DNA of 64,000 bases from Mrakia gelida (lineage: Eukaryota; Basidiomycota; Tremellomycetes; Cystofilobasidiales; Mrakiaceae): NCBI GenBank assembly GCA_024345305.1, contig BRON01000009.1:1054001-1118000 (forward strand). The letters run 5' to 3'. The notes beneath the pieces were generated by a model. The model ran no database searches. It was not told the DNA's origin and saw only the letters and a list, made by a program, of their open reading frames with translations. Positions within the stretch are counted from its first letter, which is position 1; each line of letters starts with the position of its first letter. This document shows, one piece after another, positions 11,925 to 22,354 of the stretch. Made by a program: the position numbers and the translations under genes.

Positions 11925-13988
11925 ATGAGCAATTCCCAACTTTCTCAAGCCTCTGCTATCGACGGCAGCCCTCCATCGTCAAGGTCGACTCGAATCCCTC
12001 CTCGACTCCCCTTCGAGCTCGTCTCCGAGATCATCAAGGAGGCTCGTCGAGAGGACTTGCTGGCGGTTCATGCGACGAGTAGGATGTTCAGAGAGGTGAG
12101 TGAGCTGGAGTTTGCGTGGAAAGAGTCAGGAGAGGGAAAGAAGGGAGGGGGGGGGGGGGATAGGGAGGGAAGGCTGAGCTCGACGAAGCTGACCTTCGTT
12201 CTCTTCCCTCGCCCGTTCTTCCCTCTATGTAGATCACTCGGCCTTTCCTCTTCAGAGATCTCACCTTCACCTCGGTCTGCGGGGTCAAGGACTCGCTGTT
12301 GAACATCGCTCAGTGCTCAGAGCTAGCAGCTCTCGTCAGGTTCGTCTCCTCCTCTTCTCCCCTCTCCTCCCTCCAGCTCTCGACAACTCAGTGCTGACCT
12401 CTGCTTTCGCCCGACCGTGTAGATCTCTAGCAATATCCATCACTCAAACTCCCTTGAATGAGAGCGGTCGGTCGAACACGATCCTCAACGACCTTGCCGT
12501 CGCGATCTCACTTCTCTCCGAACTCGAGACCTTCAGGCTCGAGAAGTTCCCCCGAAACCTCCTCGTTCTCAACGAACGCCTCGAACACGCCGTCCTCCTT
12601 CATCCTACCCTCTGGCTCTTCGCATACGACCGATGGTTATCCTCCCTCAATCCCTACGACGTCTCCTTTACTCGAACCCGATCCCATCCTCTCATCATCG
12701 AGCACGTCGCCTTCAACGAAGACGCATTCAGAACGTCGAACTCCCTCGGCTTCCACGAATTGTACGAAACGATCACTTCCTTTGTACATCATCACCACCT
12801 CCACATACATCACCTCGATCTCAAAGGCTACGACGAAGAGGACGGCTTCCCTCTTCCCTTCCTTCTCTCCAACCCCCTCACAGGTCTCGTCGTCCTCACC
12901 CTCGGAACCTTCTCCAGTCACGAGTTCTTCCCCGAACTTCTCACCAGTACGGATTGGCTCTCGCTGTTCGTCAAGGCTCACCCTTCCCTTCGACGAGTGG
13001 AGTTCGTGGGAACGTTGGACCCTCGAAGGACGCACGACTACGGTCTGATTTTCCTTCCTTGGCCCGCCTTCTCTCACATCGACGGACTCGAGGGACTTTC
13101 GAACGAGGATCATATCCCTTGGACGGAGCTCGGAGCCATGGAGCACTTGGTGCTGGACCTATCGCCGGAGGGAGGGAGAGAACTCGTCACTCTCGCGTTC
13201 GAGAGAGTCACCTTCTTCGAGGATGAGGCTCCAGAGCTAGAGGTGAATACGATTGAGGCTCTCGTTTCGGCCTTCCCAAACCTCAAGGAGCTCGGTATCG
13301 GAGGAAAATTCAGAACCCCTCAGGTGAGCGTTTGCGATGTCGTTCGCTTCTTCTCGTCCCCCCGCGAGCTGGAACACGCCTCGCCTCGACTCGTCCTGAC
13401 GCGTCCTTCGCCTGCTTCGGCTTACTGCTTTCCCAGGTCGCTCAGAGCATCGCCGCCCTCGCCGGATTTTCTTCACTCTCGGCCGTTCGAATCCCCTTCG
13501 ATTTCAGCAGCGTCTACTATCCAGAGCTCGACCACGACGACGTCGAATACATCCTCCATGAACTCGAGGACGAACACTCGCAGGACGCGAGGGACATGAC
13601 AGCCTCCGAGAGAGACCTCGTTCGCCACCGCATCCTCACCTCTGGGATCCACCGGAAACGGACTCTCGCTTACTACGTGGCTCCGTTCGAGGACGAGTGG
13701 CGACGACTGTTCGCTTCGAGCTCGAGTCTGGAGGAGTTGGAGTGGGTCGTGTACGCGGGAGACGAGTTGCAGGGATCATTGGCGTGTGGGAGGGACGAGA
13801 TGGATTCGACGAAGTCGATCTTTGGCGCGAGGTCGAAGGAGGTATTGGAGCGGGAGCCTCCTGGTCACGAATGGCGGGAGTGGGAGGACTTGATCGAGTG
13901 GGTATTTTCTGGACCTCCTCTCTTCAAAGAAGAACCCGACTTCGTACCTGCCTTCACTCTGGATCGATTCGTCACTCGTTCGTCATAG
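11925..13988 (+). CDS. F-box-like protein, family 1 copy A
   Basis: Four coding exons. Exon 1 carries an F-box-like motif, LPFELVSEIIKEARREDLLA with a following SRMFRE, continued in exon 2 by RPFLFRDLTF. The long third exon has leucine-rich, LRR-like spacing (HIHHLDLKGY, LRRVEFVG, FPNLKELGIGGKF). The fourth exon ends DFVPAFTLDRF. Paralogue B at 25735-27787 shares the exon structure and matches along the whole length, so this is a true gene family. F-box proteins recruit substrates to SCF ubiquitin ligases; the leucine-rich part is the likely substrate-binding surface. The substrate is unknown. The stop lies six bases before a strong GTGAGT donor, and at least two further introns follow in the transcript (13995-14087 and 14203-14281). 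The first intron contains a long G homopolymer. Confidence 0.75.
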
Positions 13989-14727
13989 GTCAACGTGAGT
14001 TTCTCCTCCTCTTTGCCTCTTCAACATTCGAAATCGAGCGAACTGACGCGTCGTCTTTCTTTTCGTTACTCCTCCTTTCCGTTCCAGCCTCACTCCTCCC
14101 ATCATCTCGCCTCGCCCCCACACCCCTCTCCTCGGAAGCCTTCCACTCGTCTTCGACCATCGCTGAACGGAACATCCTCCTCGACTCGAGCTGCGTCGGA
14201 AGGTGAGCTTTCCTTTCGAGTCTCGTCGCGTCGCGTCGACGGGTACGCTGACCCCCCTCCCTCCCTCTTCTTGTCGAACAGTCCTTATGGTAGCTTAATA
14301 TGCATGAATCCACGACTTGACCTTTTCTCTACCGCCCACTCGAAGCACTCTCAAACGGTTCCTTCTCGCAAACCAGCTACGCGTCTCGCGAGTCGTTGGT
14401 CTTCACCCTTCCTCTCACTTCTCTTCCTCTTCGAAATGTCAGATCCAGCCCTCCCACTCAACCATTACTGTCGCTTCCCTTCCGTGCTTACATCACGGCA
14501 CGAAAGGGAACGACGGGCGTCTGATCGTTCGACGAAGGTGCGTCTAAACCTTGTTGACGCCTTCCTCGCTGCTTGAACAACAGCGGACCTGAGCCAAAGA
14601 GATATCCACTTCAGCTGACTGATACTATCGTCAGACCTCAGACCCATGTAGATAGACGAACCGACTCAACCTCTATGAAAAGACAAACCCAATCGACCCC
14701 TCGCCCTTCGTCGACTCATCATCGCGT
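13989..14727 (+). other. Spliced 3' region of F-box family 1 copy A
   Basis: Two intron-like segments follow the stop. One is 13995-14087 (GTGAGT, branch CTGACGCG, TTCCAG). The other is 14203-14281 (GTGAGC, branch GCTGACC, AACAG). They leave a 115-base exon at 14088-14202. The equivalent exon downstream of copy B shares CATCGCTGAACGGAA and a GTCGGAAG end. No reading frame is clearly conserved across the whole exon, so I treat it as an untranslated or alternative-end exon. The rest, to 14727, shows nothing further that I can identify. Confidence 0.55.
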
Positions 14728-15045
14728 TCAGATGGACCTCCTCTTCCTCCTCTCCGACGGCCTGAAGAGAATAATCGAAACCACGCGAGGTTCAGTGATC
14801 TTTCCAGGTACGAGCACATCCGCTGAGACAAGAAGACAGACGGTAACTCACGCCCTCTTCGCTCGAGTCGGCCCTTCGACCTCCCTCTTCACGACGGCGG
14901 TTGAGGTCGTTTGACGCTGCTGGTAGACATTCCCCTCAGCAGGAGCGATATCAGGTCTGCGAGCTCGGACTCCAGGAAGTGCAGAGACGGTGTGGAGGGA
15001 GAGGAGAGTGAAGAGGACGGTGGCGAGGAGGAGGAAGAGACGCAT
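14728..15045 (-). CDS. Small secreted protein, family copy 1
   Basis: Start at 15045. MRLFLLLATVLFTLLSLHTV is a classic signal peptide with predicted cleavage after SA. About 45 mature residues follow: LPGVRARR, then YQQRQTTSTAVVKREVEGPT, then RAKR. Exon 1 is 194 bases and ends at a GTGAGT donor in the same phase as in both paralogues. The second exon is short; with the acceptor ending CTCTTCAG the stop is at about 14728, but that last exon is the uncertain part. There are no cysteines. KR and RR dibasic sites could be Kex2 targets, so a peptide product is possible but unproven. The gene is adjacent to and co-oriented with copy 2, with a duplicated promoter segment. I do not recognise the family. 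Confidence 0.65.
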
Positions 15046-15469
15046 CGTTGTGGGTTTGGGTCGGTTCTGAAGATGGTGGTTGAGGGGCGAGGTCTGGGAC
15101 CTGGGAACAGACAAAGATAGACCTCGAGCTAAGCGCAGAGAAGGTTCGAAACTTCGAAGCCCTTCTGTTCTCGTCGCGTGGAAGCCATCTTTTCGTGAAG
15201 GTTCAGACGACTTGAAACAAACACCTGAGACTTGGATTCGGAGTCGACGCGTTCGAGAAACGGGAGCCGAACAAGAAGATTCCTGAGCGTCTTCGTCCTC
15301 GCTTCTTTGCGTTTCTTCCTCTCGATCCGGGAGCCTGAATCGATTCAAGACTCCTGTAGACTGAGCTAGATACCTCAAACCCATCTAATCTGGTGAACCG
15401 ATCCTCTAAAATGGAACTGTCCCCCTCGTCTCCATGCGTCGACCAACTCTTCACACGTCAGTTCTCTAC
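15046..15469. promoter_or_regulatory. Promoter region of small secreted protein copy 1
   Basis: Contains the segment at about 15183-15220 (AGCCATCTTTTC, GAAGGTTCAGA, CTTGAAACAAA as read on plus) that recurs upstream of copy 2. The rest shows no gene that I can support. Confidence 0.5.
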
Positions 15470-15775
15470 CTAAGTTGCTGACGCCCTGGACCGATGAATC
15501 ACCAGCGCACAAGGGTCAGTCATCTCTCCAGCTATGGTTTGGTACCTGCGAGAAGGCCATGAGACGGGTTTTTGAACTCACCTGGACTTCAAGCGAGTCG
15601 GTCCTTCGATTCCCCTCTTCACGACAGCAGATGAAGTGGTCTGGCGTTGCTGGTAGAGGTTCCCCTTAGCAGGAGCGATGATTCCTTTTTGAATGCGAGC
15701 TCCGGGAGCTGCGGAGACGGTATGGAGGGAAAGGAGAGCGAAGAGGATAGTGGCGAGGAGGAGGAAGAGACGCAT
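15470..15775 (-). CDS. Small secreted protein, family copy 2
   Basis: Start at 15775. The signal peptide MRLFLLLATILFALLSLHTV differs from copy 1 at only two positions. The mature part runs APGARIQKGI, then IAPAKGNLYQQRQTTSSAVV, then KRGIEGPTRLK. Exon 1 ends at 15582 before GTGAGT, and the intron has a GACTGACCC branch site. The next exon gives RASAT and a stop at about 15470. Length, phase and motif order match copy 1, and the match extends into the promoter, indicating a tandem duplication. The conserved QQRQTTSxAVVKR block is the most constant mature segment. No known domain; secretion is inferred from the signal peptide alone. Confidence 0.7.
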
Positions 15776-16585
15776 TGTTGTCGGTTTGGGTTGGTTCGAC
15801 GATGGCGGTTGCGGGTGGGGAGCGAACGATGAGAAAGACCAAGATAGTCCGTTGCTTGGACGCCGTTCGGACTCCTCCTATCTCGTCGCGAGTAAGCCAT
15901 CTTTTCACGAAGGTTCAGAAGGGTTCAGAGCGCTTGAAACAAAAGCCTGGACCGCGACGCGTGCGAGAAGGGTGAACCGAAGCAGGACGCCTCGTCTGTT
16001 CCTTCGTCTCTGCTTCTCACCCACCTCACAATCTTCGACTCTATCCGTTACATCGAAGAAGCCAATCCTCTGAAGAAACTTTGCATCCGAGCGGTCTGTG
16101 TCCGAGCGAAACACAAAACGCGTCGAGACTCATCTCTCGACCAGACCAGACGCGTCGCGTCTTCACTTCGCTCTTCTCCCACCTCCCTCTCTCCTCATCC
16201 CTCCATCGGTCCAGTTCGATAAATCTCTACTTATCGATATCTAGTTCCCGTCCAAACACCTCATCTATCGCTCAAGATCTGCCATCGCCAACGAAAGTCT
16301 TCAGGCTTCTCTCGAATCATCTCGACCTCGACGTTCCTTTCGTCCCTCGTGGTCTCGATCTCTTCCTTCTTCCCCTATTCATCAGAATCCTTTCGGTTCC
16401 TACACAACCAGGTCCACAGAAGAAATTTACATCTGTTCCTCCTCGATCTCGCTCTATAAAACACAACACAACTCGTCCCTCGTTGCTTTCCTCCTCACGA
16501 CCACCAACCCCCGTCTCCCTTCCCCTCTCCTCTCTCGTCTCCTCTTCTCGCTCGTCACCCACCCTTCGTTCCTCGTCAAGTCAAG
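15776..16585. promoter_or_regulatory. Divergent intergenic region
   Basis: The left part (about 15893-15965) repeats the promoter segment of copy 1. The right part is a long C/T-rich leader before the Cys protein at 16586. No gene seen. Several ACGCGT hexamers are present. Confidence 0.5.
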
Positions 16586-17666
16586 ATGTCCCCTCGAACT
16601 CCCACCCTCCTCTTCCTCGTCGCCCTCGCTCTCCTCTCCGTCGTTGAAGCAGCTCGTCTCCCCGTCCTCATGACTCCCACCCAGCGACAACGACGAGCCT
16701 CCCACCACGGACTCAGCAGACGGCAGTCTCAGGCTTCTCCTAGTGCTGGACCAACGTTGTGTGTCGTTCAGTGTCCTGTGGGGGATAAGAACGGGTTGTC
16801 GGCGACGAGTCAGGATTACGATTCTCAAGGGAGGTTGGTTTGCCAGTACGTCCGACTGCTCTTCACTCCCACTCTCCCGCTACTCTCCTCTCACTCTTCC
16901 ACTCCCTTTCCGTCCTCGTTCCGTCCGAAAAACTCACCAAAAGCTGACCCTCGTTTGTCGTTTCGTTTCCTCCCTCGTCGCGTTGACGTTCGCGCTCGAA
17001 CAGGTACGACCGCAACTCGCCCGCCTGCGTCTACTCAGCCAACTTCGGAGTCGCAGACATGCTGAACGACATGATGAGCTGTCCCGACGTCGCTCAGAGG
17101 ATCTGTCCCAACAGGAAAAGGGATCCGAGTGAGTTCGACGTCTTTTTCTTTCTCGTTCGAGCTCTGGGTCGCTCGCGCCCTCCCCTCCCTCTCCCTCTCC
17201 TTCCCCTTCCTTACCTTCTCTTCCCTTCCCCTCCACTCTCCTCAACCCAAAAACTCACCTTCTCGTTTTCTCGTTCTTCCTCAGAATGGCTCTCCTCCCG
17301 ACAAGCTTCCGCTCCCCTCCCCGGCAAACGCGTCGCCTCCTCCTCCTCGGGACGCAAGAACGGGAGTCGACTCGAGAAGAAGAGGGAGATCTGGAGGATC
17401 AAGTCTGCTTCTTCTTCCCTTTCCAAGAAGAAGAGGAGCGAGCAGAAGAGGGCGACGACGGGAGGGTTGACGACCGGAGGGGGGTTGGGTGGGTTGGCTG
17501 AAGGGATGGAGAGGGGGATGGGTGGTTAGTACTGGCTCGTTCGCTTTCGCTTGGGAGGTGGGAGAGCTGACCTTGTTCTCGTTTGCGTCGAGCAGTCAAG
17601 ATCCTAGGAGCGAAGGTCGACGAGGCTTCCCCTCCCTCTTCTTCCTCCAAACCCAAGGCGATGTAG
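16586..17666 (+). CDS. Secreted cysteine-containing protein of unknown function
   Basis: MSPRTPTLLFLVALALLSVV is a signal peptide with predicted cleavage after EA. Next come a basic, propeptide-like stretch (RQRRASHHGLSRRQ) and a Cys region: LCVVQCPVGDKNG, then RLVCQYDRNSPACVYSANFG, then MMSCPDVAQRICPNRKR (CxxxC plus four more Cys). The C-terminal half is Ser/Lys/Arg-rich and then Gly-rich, with no transmembrane segment. Exon junctions at CA|GTACGT, A|GTGAGT and a final GTTAGT intron keep phase; the last exon gives VKILGAKVDEASPPSSSSKP and a stop at 17664-17666. If the last intron is retained the protein ends at 17529 instead. Six Cys in about 60 residues is compatible with an effector-like or wall-associated protein; no family is recognised. 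Confidence 0.65.
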
Positions 17667-18031
17667 GGTTTCCGCGTTTCGATTCGTTGTTGTTGTATCC
17701 GTACTGGCGTCCTTTTGCTCCCTCTGTTGTACTCTCTCCTCTTGTATCTCCCTCTGCTGTTCTGTAGAAATTAGCTCGCGTCTCGTCTCGTCTCGTTCAG
17801 CTCGTCCTTCCCCTTCTCGCTCGCCCTCAGCTCCTCCTCTGCTCGACTGTACTCTTTTAGCTCTCTCCCTCTCAGCGTGTGTGTTCGAATCAAATGTTTG
17901 TATAGCATCTGATCTAGGTCTGAGCGAGAACGAAGGGAGGGAAGGAGTGAGCTCGAGTCGAACTAAGGTGCGAGCTCAAAAAGAAGGAAGGGAAAAAGAG
18001 ACTGACCTTCCCTCATCTCCTCGTGGTGGTA
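17667..18031. other. Convergent 3' intergenic region
   Basis: Separates the stops of the Cys protein (+) and bL31m (-). C/T-rich on plus; no gene seen. Confidence 0.5.
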
Positions 18032-18568
18032 CTACCTCTTCCCCTTTCCCTTCCCTCCTGTTGATTTGATCCTAACCGGCCTGATGTTCTCCTTCATCTC
18101 TACCGCTCCTTCACTCATCCAGTCCTCCAGTCCACCAGCGTAAGCGTCCTCCTCCTCCTCGTCCTCCTCCTCCTTCTCGACCTTCCTGACCGCTCCTCCC
18201 GGTGCCCTCCTTCCCCTGGCGAGGACCTTGCTGGCGGCGTACTGCTCCTTGAATTTCCCGATTCGTCCAAACTCGTCTCGTAGATCTCTTGAAGTTGCCC
18301 TATTCGGGTACCAGTCTGGGTGGTTGGACATGTCTCGCGTGAGCTTGTAGACCGAACGAGGGGAGGTCGTCATGAGCGTGAAGGAAGAACCGTCGGCGAG
18401 GATGACCGTTTGAGGGAAGAGGTAAGGTGCGGGTGGAGGGAGGGAAGTAGGTCGGTGTCGATGGATCTTGCCGGGAGTGGCGACAGTAACGACTTGGGTG
18501 AGATCCGTCTGGACGCGAGATCGAAGGAGGGTAGGAACCCAACGGGAGAGGGAGGACGAAGGTCGCAT
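18032..18568 (-). CDS. Mitochondrial large-subunit ribosomal protein bL31m
   Basis: Single-exon frame of 178 residues. An N-terminal Arg/Ser-rich stretch resembles a mitochondrial targeting sequence. The core reads QTVILADGSSFTLMTTSPRS, then DMSNHPDWYPN, then DEFGRIGKFKEQYAA, which is the bL31 signature (hydrophobic-DGS-F, NHP-W, GR-KF). It is longer than bacterial L31 because of the targeting segment and an acidic then basic C-terminal extension, as is common in fungal mitochondrial ribosomal proteins. It divergently neighbours eIF4B, only 265 bases start to start. Confidence 0.75.
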   Translation of the reverse strand: MRPSSSLSRWVPTLLRSRVQTDLTQVVTVATPGKIHRHRPTSLPPPAPYLFPQTVILADGSSFTLMTTSPRSVYKLTRDMSNHPDWYPNRATSRDLRDEFGRIGKFKEQYAASKVLARGRRAPGGAVRKVEKEEEDEEEEDAYAGGLEDWMSEGAVEMKENIRPVRIKSTGGKGKGKR

Positions 18569-18833
18569 CGTCGCAGGGGGGGAGGGGGAAGGGGAGTCCG
18601 AGGATGGGTTTGAGTCCGAGGAAGGAAGTGAGGAGGGAGAGGGGAGGGGAATGTGTGTAGATGGGTTCGACGAAGATTCTGTGTGATGGTTGCGAGCTCA
18701 AAGAAGGAGAAGGAAGGGAAGGGAGGAGGAGAGGTCGAGCTCTTTCGCTCGAATCGAAAAAGGTGAAAAGTCAGAGCCAGGCTCGCCCGATTACCTCCAA
18801 CCAACACCTCTTTCTCTACTCAAACTACTCAAA

Positions 18834-21421
18834 ATGGGTACGTTCAGTAGCTCATCCGGTACCCCTCCTTCTTCCGGTTCTAACCGTGTAACTTTCATTC
18901 TTCAGCTCCCAAGAAGAAATCCCAGAAGATCGCGTTGAGCGACTTCCTCATGGACGACAGTCAGTTCACCTCCTCCCGCCTCGCTTCCTCCCTTCTCCCT
19001 CTATGTATACTGACCTTCTCGACGCGTTGATATCCAGAGCTCGGATCATGGGCCGATGAGATGGACTCTCTTCCCTCTGCTCGTGAGTCGTACCAGCTCT
19101 TCTCTCCTCCTTCCCTCGTTCGACCTCGTCTGACCTTCTCCCTCCCTCCTTGTTCTCGCTTCCTTTCCTTCTCAGCCGCTCCTCGAGCTGATGGAGAGCG
19201 TGGTGACGACGGTGACTTCATGTCCCGACCTAACCGAGGAGAATTCAGTAAGTACCTTCATCTATATATCGAAGGAAGGGAACGAGAGCGAGCTCGCCAA
19301 AGAACGAAGGAAGGGAAGGGGAGCTCACGGAACGTCACCACGTTGGCTCCACCCTTTCTCTACTCATCTTGACTGACCTTGATTTTTTATTTCTTCCTAC
19401 AGGTGGACCTCCTCGAGAAGAGCTTCCTCTTCCCACCCAGGCTCCCTGGACCGCTTTCGTTGGAAACCTCGCGTTCGACGTAGGAGAGGGAGAGGTCTCC
19501 AGCTTCTTCACCGGTCTCAAGGTTCGTGCACTATCCCTCCTCCCACCATCTCTTTCTTCGCTGACCTCTTGGGAATGGTGCTCGTCTACAGCTCGTGTCG
19601 GTCAAGATCATCAACGATATGGAGGGAAAGCCCAAGGGTTTCGGTTACGTCGAGTTCGGAACTTTGGACATGCTGAAGGAGGGTCTGGGTCGAAGCGGCG
19701 AGGTGAGCTCTGACTTTCTCCTTTTCTTCTTCCTTCCCACCTTTGAGCTCGCGAAATCAAGCTGATCTTATTCCTCTCCTTCTTCCCTACCAGCAACTCG
19801 CTGGCCGAGCCGTCCGAGTCTCCGTAGCTGAGCCTCGTTCGTTCCCTCTTTCGAACCACCTCTCTCGCTCGCTCTCTCTTCCCTCCGGCTAACCTCGTTC
19901 CTGCTGTCCCTCCTCCCACCTCTTCTTCTTTCGTTCTTCTTCCTCCTCTGATAGCCAAGGGAGCTGGATCCCGACTCGGTGGATCTCCCTTCTCCGCCTC
20001 CGCTGCCGCCGCTGAGGAGAAGTCCTCCTGGCGACGAGAGGGTCCCCTCCCTCCCATCGAATCCTCCTCCAACAACGGTCCCCGTCAATCCTCCTACAAC
20101 AACTCTCCTTCCGTCCCCGAGGCCGAGCGAGACTGGGGAGCGGCTCGAGGATCCAAGTTCGTTCCCTCGGCGGAGCCCGTTCGAACTCCTGGAGGAGGAC
20201 CTCCTCGAACTGGAGGTTTCGTGAGCGAGAGCGGAGCTGCTGCTGAGGCTGCTAGCCAGTGGAGGAGCAACAAGCCCGTCGCTACTGGACCCGTCGAGAG
20301 GGAGGCTCCTCCTCATCAGCGAGCTGGAGGACCCGGAGGACCTGGAGGATTCAGGCCTGCCAACGAGGGACCTTTGTCGCCTGCCGACACCGAGGATCAG
20401 GTGAGTTTGCTTCTCCCTCCGCGTCTCTCGCTGCTCCTTCTCGATTCTCGCGAGCCAAAGCTGACCACTTTCCTTCGTGCTATCCTTTGATCTCAGTGGA
20501 CTCGAGGAGGTCGATTCGTCCCCACCGTCGAGCGATCCGCTCCCTCCTCGCGACGAGGCTCGCACGAGTTCCAGTCTCGAGGAGCTTCTCCCTTCCCTCC
20601 CTCGAACGCTCCCGCCGACGAGTCTCCTTCGGATTGGAGGTCCAACATGAGGAAGGGATCCAGTGGTCCTGGAAGCAGCGCTGAGCGATCTCGTCAGTCT
20701 CCTCTTCTCTTTTCGCGAGCTCTCGCGTCGAGCTCAACACCTCTCTTTCCTTCCCTCGCTGACTTCCTTTCTCGCTTCCCTTTCAGCCATCCCCTCCGCC
20801 ACCTCCTCCCCTCAACCCGCCTCCCGCCGACCTCTTACCCTCCTCCCTCGATCCACCTCCTCCACCGGAACCGGTTCGGGCGTCCTCACCCCCTCCCCTT
20901 CCAACCCTACCTCTCCCTCAGCCTCTACCCCTTCCTCCCCAGCCCCGGCCAACGCCGCTCCCCTAGCCCACAAACCCTCTCCCTTCGGAGCCGCCCGAGC
21001 CGTCGACAACGCCGCCAGGGCGAAGGAGGTCGAGGAGAAGATCGCCAAGCAGGAGCAGGAGAGCAGGGAGAAGAGGCAGAAGGAGAAGGAGGCGAGGGAC
21101 CTCAAGGCGAAGACGTTCGTGAGGGCTCCTCCCGTGGGAGGAGATCGACGAGGAAACAACAACAACAAGCCTACGTCCCCTCCTCCCGCTGGATCCGAGG
21201 AGAAGGTCGCTACCGCCCCCGTCGTTGTCGTCGAGGGAGAGGAGGAGAAGAAGGTCGAGCAGGTCGCGTCGCCCAAGAAGGCCAACATCTCCCTCGGTGC
21301 CCCCGTGGTGGAGAAGAAGTCCTTTGCTGCCGCTCCTTCGTTCTCAGCTCTGGAGGTGGAGGGTGGGGAGGACGAGGACGTTGAGGAGGTGACCGAGAAG
21401 GTCGCGAAGGTTGAGGTCTAA
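18834..21421 (+). CDS. Eukaryotic translation initiation factor 4B
   Basis: The first exon is only ATGG; the second gives APKKKSQKIALSDFL, the conserved fungal eIF4B start, then KLGSWADEMDSLPSA. A single RRM follows: WTAFVGNLAFDV (RNP2), then PKGFGYVEF (RNP1) after a phase-clean intron. The remainder is rich in Arg, Gly, Ser and Pro with repeats such as RGGRFVPTVERSAP, then a long charged coiled coil (AKEVEEKIAKQEQESREKRQ) and an acidic end. eIF4B stimulates the helicase eIF4A during 48S complex formation; fungal Tif3 has the same RRM plus repeat layout. The stop is TAA at 21419-21421. An extra Pro/Ala/Ser linker between RRM and coiled coil makes it longer than yeast Tif3. Confidence 0.88.
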
Positions 21422-21850
21422 ACTCGAGCTCGGCTGGGCTTGGGGTGGGAGGAGGGAGGGAGTTAAAAGATTGAAAAGACCGAAGGTGGTTGTCTTCCTA
21501 GGCTGGTTTGGAAGTTGATGATTGGGACTCTTTCTCTGTCTTCTCGCTTCGTCTTTCCCTTTCCTCGTTTGGTTGTCTTTAGACTGATATCTTCCGTTAC
21601 GAGTCGTCACGTTAGTATTTGTTTCTTTTGTTGCTGGAGAAGGGTTCGGTGTGTGGGTAGTAGTTGACGGGTCTTTTGTTTCGATTTGCATATTACGAAA
21701 CCTTTCTTGTTATTCTCTCTCGTTGGGTGTGGGAAAGAGGGAGCGAGGGGGGAGGAGGGAGAGGGAGGGAGGACGCGTCCAGAGCGAGACGCTCGGCTTG
21801 TTTCGCACGACGAGTGAGTTCGCTTTTGCCTTCGATTCTGGGTTCGAGTG
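21422..21850. other. 3' region of eIF4B and leader of next gene
   Basis: T-rich 3' region after eIF4B, then a purine-rich stretch. Positions 21811-21880 look like an intron (GTGAGT, branch CACTGAC, CTCTAAAG) that overlaps the start codon proposed for the next gene, so the 5' end there is uncertain. Confidence 0.45.
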
Positions 21851-22213
21851 ATGCGGTTCACTGACATCCTCTCTTCTCTAAAGGTCTGCTCGGACGAGCT
21901 CGAGACCCTGGTCGCGACGACGGAAGGGGGCGGAAGAGCAGCCGAGACGCGTCGTGAGTTTCGCCTCTCCGCTCTCGTTTCTCTTTCCTTCCGACCCCGT
22001 CCTGACGCCCTCACTCTCTCCCCTTGGAACTATCAATCAGGTACCCTCGAGACAGTCCTAGCTCTCCCTCGCCTCGCCCAAAAGTTTCAGAACGGTTCGA
22101 CGAGGCGAGATCACTCGACCTCGCCGTTCTCGTTCCTGAGGGGCGATGCTCGCAGCTCTCACCACCTGACCTTCGCTCTTAGCTCTAGGTACCCTTCCAA
22201 AAGGAGGGCTTGA
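21851..22213 (+). CDS. Small spliced gene of unknown function
   Basis: Proposed start ATG at 21851: MRFTDILSSLKVCSDELETL, then VATTEGGGRAAETRR. An intron at about 21956-22040 (GTGAGT, branch CCTGACG, ATCAG) joins in phase to TLETVLALPRLAQKFQNGST. A second intron (GTTCTC, branch ACCTGACC, CTCTAG) joins to YPSKRRA and a stop. The product is about 70 residues, helical and charged, with heptad-like leucines. The size and helical character recall small kinetochore (DASH) subunits, but I cannot match it to one. A competing model removes the region around the ATG as an intron, which would leave no obvious start. Two in-phase introns with canonical branch sites are the main evidence. Confidence 0.4.
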   Translation: MRFTDILSSLKVCSDELETLVATTEGGGRAAETRREFRLSALVSLSFRPRPDALTLSPWNYQSGTLETVLALPRLAQKFQNGSTRRDHSTSPFSFLRGDARSSHHLTFALSSRYPSKRRA

Positions 22214-22354
22214 AAACGAAGGAGGGCAAGTCTGGGGCTTCTGACATCCAACCACCACCTTCAACTCTTCCAAACTTCAAACCTCGACTTCGACTCGACT
22301 CGCCCTTCGACACCTCCTTCCCCTCACCTTCGCCTTTCTTCTCACTCTTCGACC

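Noticed and set aside
12140..12160. G homopolymer
   Set aside because: Lies inside the first intron of F-box copy A and shows no further structure; likely slippage.
14728..15775. Small secreted proteins as lipopeptide mating pheromone precursors
   Set aside because: Size fits, but none ends in a CAAX box and there are no cysteines.
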